Origin: a bacterium
GTDB lineage: Bacteria > CG03
Length of the DNA stretch: 11,267 nt
Assembly: GCA_013791675.1 (NCBI GenBank)
Contig: VMTI01000261.1
Coordinates: 1 to 11,267 of the forward strand
Direction of reading: 5' to 3'
A program made the translations under genes and the position numbers. Shown piece by piece: positions 7,607 through 11,267 of this stretch (within the stretch, counting starts at the first letter, position 1; each line of letters begins with the position of its first letter). The notes beneath the pieces were generated by a model, which saw only the letters and a list, made by a program, of their open reading frames with translations, made no database searches and was not told the DNA's origin.

Positions 7607-8335
7607 ATGGATGCGGAGCATAAACAAAAAACGCCTGTTTCACAGTTTTCTGCAGGCAGTTTCAAAGGAGTTATTTGTTGTATTTTTATTTTAATGTTTC
7701 AGGGATGTATCCCGTCTCCGTCGGGCTACAGATGGTATTATGTTCGGCGCGGTGACACGCTTTGGTCAATAGCGAGAAAAAATGACGCGGACTTCTTTTC
7801 TCTGGTAAATGCGAATGGCATCAGTAATCCCTCCCGCATATATCCAGGTATGAAATTGAAGGTGCCGGCGGCAGGGAAAATTGTTTCCCGCAAGACGGCT
7901 AAATCAAATCAGCCGTCGAAGAAATCGAAAAAAAACGCATCTGCCGCGCGCCGAGTCGCGAGTGCGGCATCTGTTTCGTTTAAGTGGCCGGTAAAAGGCA
8001 AAATTGTAAAGAATTTTGGCAAAAGCGATCTTACCCGCTCGCTGGGGATAATCATCAAAGCGGACAATCCGGCTGTGACCGCTTCGGCTACGGGAGAAGT
8101 ATCATTTTGCGGGAAAGCGGGGAATTTCGGAAACACCGTTATAATAAAGCATGCCTCAGGCTATCACACCGTTTACGGCTATCTTGACGGTATAGCGGTG
8201 AAGGCGGGTTCCGGCATCGCCGGAGGTGATTTAATAGGGCGTTGCGGTTTGGATAAAAATTACGGAGGAGAAGTGCTCTATTTTGAAATACGGTTTGATA
8301 CGGAAGCTTACGACCCCATGATGTATTTGGAATAA
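7607..8335 (+). CDS. nlpD: NlpD-like lipoprotein: LysM plus degenerate LytM (M23) domain
   Basis: The 242-aa product has an N-terminal signal with a hydrophobic core at residues 22-31 and a cysteine at 34 in a loose lipobox (MFQGC). LysM, a peptidoglycan-binding module, spans about 44-87 (YYVRRGDTLWSIARKN to GMKLKVP). A Lys/Ser-rich linker at 90-125 leads to an M23/LytM fold at 126-240 (WPVKGKIVKNFG to FEIRFD). All expected zinc-site residues are replaced: the HxGxD positions are Ser145 and Ile149, the catalytic His in Y-x-HL is Tyr192 (YGYL), and HLHFE is V223-L-Y225-FE. By analogy with NlpD and EnvC, whose LytM domains are inactive and activate cell-wall amidases at division, a regulatory role is likely. 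A sigma-factor gene follows after 3 nt, matching the nlpD-rpoS gene order. The lipobox is poor, so lipidation is uncertain. Confidence 0.8.
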   Translation: MDAEHKQKTPVSQFSAGSFKGVICCIFILMFQGCIPSPSGYRWYYVRRGDTLWSIARKNDADFFSLVNANGISNPSRIYPGMKLKVPAAGKIVSRKTAKSNQPSKKSKKNASAARRVASAASVSFKWPVKGKIVKNFGKSDLTRSLGIIIKADNPAVTASATGEVSFCGKAGNFGNTVIIKHASGYHTVYGYLDGIAVKAGSGIAGGDLIGRCGLDKNYGGEVLYFEIRFDTEAYDPMMYLE

Positions 8336-8338
8336 ATT

Positions 8339-9172
8339 ATGGATAAAATTGATTCTGTAAAACTCTACCTCAAGGAAATAGGAGATATCCCTCTTCTCGG
8401 GGATAAGGAGTTCAATGACCTTATACCTTTGTCACGGACAGGAAATGTTTACGCTAAACAGAAACTCATAGAATCAAATCTCAGGCTTGTTGTGTCTATA
8501 GCGAAAAAATATCTTTACAATCAAAATGTTCTGAGCCTGCTTGACCTTATAGGCGAAGGCACCATCGGCCTGATGAGGGCGATAGAAAAATATAAACCCG
8601 AATACGGCTACAGGTTTTCCACATACGCTTACTGGTGGGTAAAGCAATCCATACAAAAAGCGCTGATGAACCAGATGAAATTGATATACATACCTTCCTA
8701 TACGGATGCTCACATAAAACAAGTGCTTAAATCCGTTAAAGGCCTCAAGGCGAAATTTCACAGGCCCCCTAACGCGAAAGAACTCGCCCGGGATATGAAT
8801 ACAACCACGGCGAAAGTGGAGAAAATACTCGGAAATCTTCAGGCATGGGAAAATATTATATCTCTTGATATGCCTATTGACGAGGATGAGGAAATATTGC
8901 TTAAAGACATAATCGTTTCCGGAGAAGATATTCCCGAGGATATAGCTTTCTGTAATGAGAGAAAAATGTTAATTGAAAAAATTCTCAAACGCCTTTTGCC
9001 AAGAGAACAGGATATATTGCGCGGCCGCAGCGGCATGCATGGGGGCAAGCCGGCCTCTTTGTCAATTCTCGCGAAAAAATATAGAATTACGAGGGAACGC
9101 GTCCGCCAGATTGAAGGGCGGGCTTTGGAAAAAATGAAAAGTTATCTTCTTGAAGAAGGTGTTGACTTCTGA
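8339..9172 (+). CDS. Sigma-70 family RNA polymerase sigma factor, RpoD/RpoS type (group 1/2)
   Basis: The 277-aa product has region 1.2 (DSVKLYLKEIGDIPLLGDKEF, residues 5-25) and region 2 (LIESNLRLVVSIAKKY, then LLDLIGEGTIGLMRAIEKYKPEYGYRFSTYAYWWVKQSIQKAL). Region 3 spans about 125-170, and region 4 includes the helix-turn-helix ending RITRERVRQIEGRALEKMK (249-267). It lacks region 1.1 and the long non-conserved insert of housekeeping RpoD, so its size fits RpoS-like or other group 2 factors. The -35-contacting Arg, Glu and Gln of R-E-R-V-R-Q are intact. In region 2.4 the -10-reading Gln is kept (Gln103), but the position of the partner Thr (E. coli RpoD T440) is Gln106. The gene lies 3 nt after the nlpD-like gene, so it could be expressed from the same transcript or from a promoter inside it, as rpoS is in E. 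coli. No clear Shine-Dalgarno is visible. It could instead be a compact primary sigma factor of this lineage. Confidence 0.9.
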   Translation: MDKIDSVKLYLKEIGDIPLLGDKEFNDLIPLSRTGNVYAKQKLIESNLRLVVSIAKKYLYNQNVLSLLDLIGEGTIGLMRAIEKYKPEYGYRFSTYAYWWVKQSIQKALMNQMKLIYIPSYTDAHIKQVLKSVKGLKAKFHRPPNAKELARDMNTTTAKVEKILGNLQAWENIISLDMPIDEDEEILLKDIIVSGEDIPEDIAFCNERKMLIEKILKRLLPREQDILRGRSGMHGGKPASLSILAKKYRITRERVRQIEGRALEKMKSYLLEEGVDF

Positions 9173-9217
9173 GTTCCCGCCGCTGTTCGGGTAAGAGGTC
9201 AAAAAAGGGGGCTGTTA

Positions 9218-9736
9218 ATGATAGATCTTAAAAAGTTTATAAGGGGCGTGAAAGATTTTCCAATCAAAGGAATATATTTTTATGACATAACCACGCTTCT
9301 TAAAAATTCGCAGGCATTTCATAGCGCGGTGGACGCTATGGCCGCGCATTATCGCGGCCGGAAAATTGACTATATCGCCTGTATTGAATCGCGCGGTTTT
9401 ATATTCGGAGCGGCGCTGGCGTATAAGCTGAAAACGGGCATGGTTGTGATACGGAAAAAAGGGAAACTGCCCGCTAAAAAACTTTCCGTGCGTTACAAAC
9501 TTGAATACGGTTTTGACAGCATAGAAGTGCATGAAGACGCCGTGATTAAAAACAAAAATTATCTCATTTTGGACGATCTTCTTGCCACGGGCGGCACGTC
9601 GCTTGCGGCATATCAACTTCTTAAAAAGAAAAACGCTAAAGTTATGGGTTTCGCTTTTCTCATAGAGCTGGTGGAATTAAACGGTAGAAAAAAACTTCCC
9701 GCCGGACCCGAACTTTTTACGATGCTTAAATACTGA
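9218..9736 (+). CDS. apt: Adenine phosphoribosyltransferase
   Basis: Apt converts adenine and PRPP to AMP in purine salvage. The 172-aa product has the usual length and the type I PRTase features: the N-terminal DFPIKGIYFYDITTLL block (13-28), ESRGFIFGAALAYKL (57-71), the flexible-loop region RKKGKLP (79-85) followed by YKLEYGFDSIEVHEDA, and the PRPP-binding LILDDLLATGGT (116-127). It starts 45 nt after the sigma-factor stop. A purine-rich AAAAAAGGGGG stretch ending at 9211 provides a Shine-Dalgarno at good distance from ATG 9218. The 45-nt gap contains only a 4-bp CCCG/CGGG stem with no T-run, so no terminator is evident. The stop is followed directly by the lpxI ATG with no gap. Confidence 0.95.
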   Translation: MIDLKKFIRGVKDFPIKGIYFYDITTLLKNSQAFHSAVDAMAAHYRGRKIDYIACIESRGFIFGAALAYKLKTGMVVIRKKGKLPAKKLSVRYKLEYGFDSIEVHEDAVIKNKNYLILDDLLATGGTSLAAYQLLKKKNAKVMGFAFLIELVELNGRKKLPAGPELFTMLKY

Positions 9737-10540
9737 ATGGCCGTCATAGGTTTAATAGCAGGCGAAGGAAGTTTCCCTATTCTTGTCGCGGAGCAGCTTA
9801 AAAAACAGGGGTATGACTTGAAAATAGCGGCCATAGAAAATCACGCGGATAAAAAAATAGAGGAATACGCGTCGGCATTTATATGGGCGCACATAGGCCA
9901 GCTTAAAAAATCAATAGATTTTTTTAAAAGAGAAAACGTTAAGGAGCTTATCCTCGCCGGCCGTGTCAGGCACGCTTCGGTTTTTTCCATCAAGCCCGAT
10001 ATAAAAGCCGTCAAACTGATTGCATCTCTCAAAGACAAAAAAGCGGCCACAATGCTGGGCGCTCTTTGCGATCTTTTTGAAAAAGAGGGTTTAAAGATTC
10101 TCTCTTCCGTTGAGCCGCTTGAAAACATGCTTTTCAGAGACAAAGTTTACACCCGGCGCAAACCTTCTAAAAAGGAAATTAAGGATATCGCTTTGGCTTC
10201 CTCCGCCGCCAGGGCATTGAGCTCGCGTGATATAGGCCAGACAGCGGTTGTAAAAGACGGCGTGGTTGTAGCGCTTGAGGCTATGGAAGGAACGGATATG
10301 TGTATTCTGCGCGCTGGCGAGCTTGCGGGAGCAGGTACGGTTGTTGTGAAAGTGGCCCGTCCCAAACAGGATACCCGTTTTGACGTGCCTATTATCGGCC
10401 TGCGCACCGTGAAGAAACTCGTGCGTTCGGGAGCGGCTGTTCTCTGCGCCGAGGCGGGTTCATCTCTTTTTTTCGAGCAGGAAGAAAGCGTGAGACTGGC
10501 CGACGAAAACGGTATTTGTATAATAGGGGTCAGGTCTTGA
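9737..10540 (+). CDS. lpxI: UDP-2,3-diacylglucosamine pyrophosphatase LpxI (DUF1009 family)
   Basis: LpxI hydrolyses UDP-2,3-diacylglucosamine to lipid X (2,3-diacylglucosamine 1-phosphate) and UMP, replacing LpxH in many Gram-negative bacteria outside the beta and gamma classes. The 267-aa product shows the N-terminal GLIAGEGSFPILVAEQLKKQG block (5-25), the LILAGRVRHASVFSIKPD segment (71-88), EAMEGTDMCILRAGEL (181-196), and the C-terminal VVVKVARPKQDTRFDVPIIGLRTV (202-225) with AEAGSS. Asp216 in RFDVP probably corresponds to the catalytic Asp described for Caulobacter LpxI. The ATG directly follows the apt stop. The last residues, G-V-R-S, and the TGA are encoded by the left arm of a palindromic repeat, so the native C-terminus has probably been replaced or trimmed there. 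lpxB follows, as expected for a lipid A gene pair. Confidence 0.95.
   Translation: MAVIGLIAGEGSFPILVAEQLKKQGYDLKIAAIENHADKKIEEYASAFIWAHIGQLKKSIDFFKRENVKELILAGRVRHASVFSIKPDIKAVKLIASLKDKKAATMLGALCDLFEKEGLKILSSVEPLENMLFRDKVYTRRKPSKKEIKDIALASSAARALSSRDIGQTAVVKDGVVVALEAMEGTDMCILRAGELAGAGTVVVKVARPKQDTRFDVPIIGLRTVKKLVRSGAAVLCAEAGSSLFFEQEESVRLADENGICIIGVRS
10525..10529 (+). promoter_or_regulatory. Probable ribosome-binding site for lpxB inside the repeat arm
   Basis: AGGGG ends 7 nt before TTG 10537, the most likely lpxB start. Four of its five bases are the outer edge of the palindrome arm. This is the only Shine-Dalgarno-like purine run close to an in-frame start codon ahead of the conserved LpxB N-terminus, which is why TTG 10537 is preferred over TTG 10516. 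Pairing of the hairpin would hide it unless ribosomes finishing lpxI melt the stem. Confidence 0.4.
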
Positions 10541-10595
10541 CATTTGACATTTCTAAAATAAATACTGCTAATGTCAAATGTCAAGACCTGACCCC
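10526..10595 (+). repeat. Perfect 26-bp inverted repeat (MITE/REP-like palindrome) at the lpxI/lpxB junction
   Basis: The left arm (10526-10551) starts GGGGTCAGGTCTTGACATTT and ends GACATT. The right arm (10570-10595) is its exact reverse complement and ends GACCTGACCCC. The loop is 18 nt of AT-rich sequence (10552-10569). Pairing stops at both edges, so the unit is about 70 bp. The arm includes two overlapping copies of TTGACAT spaced 7 nt apart. No transposase gene or T-run follows, which argues against a simple terminator. I recall this motif as a dispersed palindrome in several environmental Gram-negative lineages, but I cannot check that here. In the reading frames it gives G-V-R-S-stop for LpxI and V-K-C-Q-D-L-T-P for LpxB. 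Confidence 0.9.
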
Positions 10596-11267
10596 ATCTG
10601 TATTTATTTCGGCGGGAGATTTTTCGGGTGATGTTTTTGCTTCGCGCCTTGCGAAAACATTTATGAACGCGGGTTGGGGAGTCGCCGGCGTGGGCGGGGC
10701 GTCTCTTGCGGCATCCGGCGCGGATGTCATGGAAGATATCGTTAAAAGAAGTGCAATAGGCTTCATAGAACCTTTTCAGAATATATTTTTTTTTCACGCT
10801 CTTCTCGGAAGAATAAAACGTTTTTGCCGGCGATACCGACCCGACGCCGCTGTAATGGTGGATTTCTGGGGTTTTAATTCGCTTCTTCTTCCGCTTTTCG
10901 CGAAATCAGGCATCCCCGTATTTTATTATATCTGTCCGCAAATATGGGCCAGCCGATTCGGAAGAATAAAAAAAATAAAGAAATATGTCAGAAAAGTGTT
11001 TCCGGTCTTTCCGTTTGAGGAAAAAATTTATCTTGAAAACGGGATAAAAGCTTTTTTCCCGGGGCATCCGCTCGCGTCGATGCTGCCGGAGCCCGCCTAT
11101 AATGTTGATTCACCCTACATAGGGCTGCTTCCCGGTTCCAGATCCGGCGAATTGAAAAAGCATTTGCCTGTTATGGTGAAAATTATCCGGATGTTGAGCT
11201 CCGCCCGATGTGCCGCCGGGAATTTCCGTTTCAAATGTTTCAAGGCCCCGTCGCTGGGAAAAGAACA
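10537..11267 (+). CDS. lpxB: Lipid-A-disaccharide synthase LpxB, N-terminal part (3' end outside window)
   Basis: LpxB is a GT-B-type (GT19) glycosyltransferase that joins UDP-2,3-diacylglucosamine and lipid X into the lipid A disaccharide. The frame runs to the window edge. Conserved features appear in order: FISAGDFSGD (usual AGExSGD), VGGASLAASG, the IGFIE helix, RRYRPDAAVMVDFWGFN, GIPVFYYICPQIWASRFGRIKKI (usual Y-x-PQ-x-WAW-x-x-R), VFPVFPFEEKIY, the FFPGHPLAS motif, and GLLPGSRSGELKKHLPVM. No ATG lies before the conserved start; TTG 10537 overlaps the lpxI stop as TTGA and is the best candidate. About 21 residues from the palindrome (T-F-D-I-S to D-L-T-P-S) then precede the native VFISAGD. 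Alternatives are TTG 10516 or a non-canonical start near 10600. The family is secure and the start is uncertain. Confidence 0.9.
   Translation, partial: MTFDISKINTANVKCQDLTPSVFISAGDFSGDVFASRLAKTFMNAGWGVAGVGGASLAASGADVMEDIVKRSAIGFIEPFQNIFFFHALLGRIKRFCRRYRPDAAVMVDFWGFNSLLLPLFAKSGIPVFYYICPQIWASRFGRIKKIKKYVRKVFPVFPFEEKIYLENGIKAFFPGHPLASMLPEPAYNVDSPYIGLLPGSRSGELKKHLPVMVKIIRMLSSARCAAGNFRFKCFKAPSLGKE

Noticed and set aside
7664..7670. AAAGGAG as a Shine-Dalgarno for an internal start of the nlpD-like gene
   Set aside because: The TTG codons after it are in the wrong frame, and starting there would remove the positively charged n-region of the signal peptide.
9177..9193. CCCG/CGGG stem between the sigma gene and apt as a terminator
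   Set aside because: The stem has only 4 bp and is followed by a purine-rich stretch, with no T-run.
10537..10572. TTGACA copies in the palindrome as a -35 box with TAAAAT or GCTAAT as -10
   Set aside because: TAAAAT is only 11 nt from the first TTGACA. GCTAAT is 17 nt from the second but matches only 4 of 6 consensus positions. The TTGACA is repeated because it belongs to the repeat unit, so a promoter is possible but not supported.
10147..10797. 216-codon open frame on the minus strand across lpxI, the palindrome and lpxB
   Set aside because: It lies antisense to two clearly conserved genes, has no recognisable domain, and is open through the repeat only because the arms read through in several frames.
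1..11267. CRISPR arrays, tRNA or rRNA genes, integrase or transposase genes
   Set aside because: None was seen by eye. Gene gaps total well under 200 nt and hold no cloverleaf or regularly spaced repeats.

Overview
All genes in this window lie on the + strand and are tightly packed. It reads as a chromosomal stretch from a Gram-negative bacterium: LpxI and LpxB (lipid A synthesis), a probable outer-membrane-type lipoprotein with LysM and LytM domains, the MEP isoprenoid pathway (IspF) and a NusA-IF2-RbfA operon. Composition is mixed, with a GC-leaning third-codon signal and many AAA/GAA codons. Several proteins are clear but divergent family members, and two short palindromic repeats of kinds I associate with uncultivated lineages such as Omnitrophota, Elusimicrobiota or deltaproteobacteria-like groups are present. 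That taxonomic guess is inference only.

Positions 1-3502 hold the translation/transcription block: the 3' part of nusA (KH domains), infB (807 aa, three IF2_N-type modules before the G domain) and rbfA. nusA and infB overlap by one base (TAATG). A hairpin followed by six T's lies just after the rbfA stop. It looks like both an intrinsic terminator and a short dispersed repeat, yet an open frame runs through it.

Positions 3499-7547 hold a 732-aa exported protein with a GH57 (4-alpha-glucanotransferase-like) fold signature whose catalytic residues appear to be lost, then ispF and cysS. Gaps between these genes are 1 nt, so they probably form one transcript.

Positions 7607-9172 hold a LysM plus degenerate LytM/M23 lipoprotein resembling NlpD, followed after 3 nt by a 277-aa sigma-70 factor of the RpoD/RpoS type. 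This order is the nlpD-rpoS arrangement best known from gammaproteobacteria. A 59-nt gap precedes the pair and a 45-nt gap follows it.

Positions 9218-11267 hold apt (adenine salvage), lpxI and the 5' part of lpxB, with no gap between apt and lpxI. LpxI makes lipid X (2,3-diacylglucosamine 1-phosphate) from the UDP-linked precursor, and LpxB condenses the two into the lipid A disaccharide, so these two are functionally paired. A perfect 26-bp inverted repeat with an 18-nt loop sits exactly on the lpxI/lpxB junction. It supplies the lpxI stop codon, the probable lpxB start codon and its ribosome-binding site, and about 20 N-terminal residues of LpxB.

I see no CRISPR array, tRNA, rRNA, transposase or phage gene. 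The window is mostly housekeeping. The points worth following up are the two repeats that rewrite gene ends, the apparent pseudoenzymes, and the nlpD-sigma gene pair.
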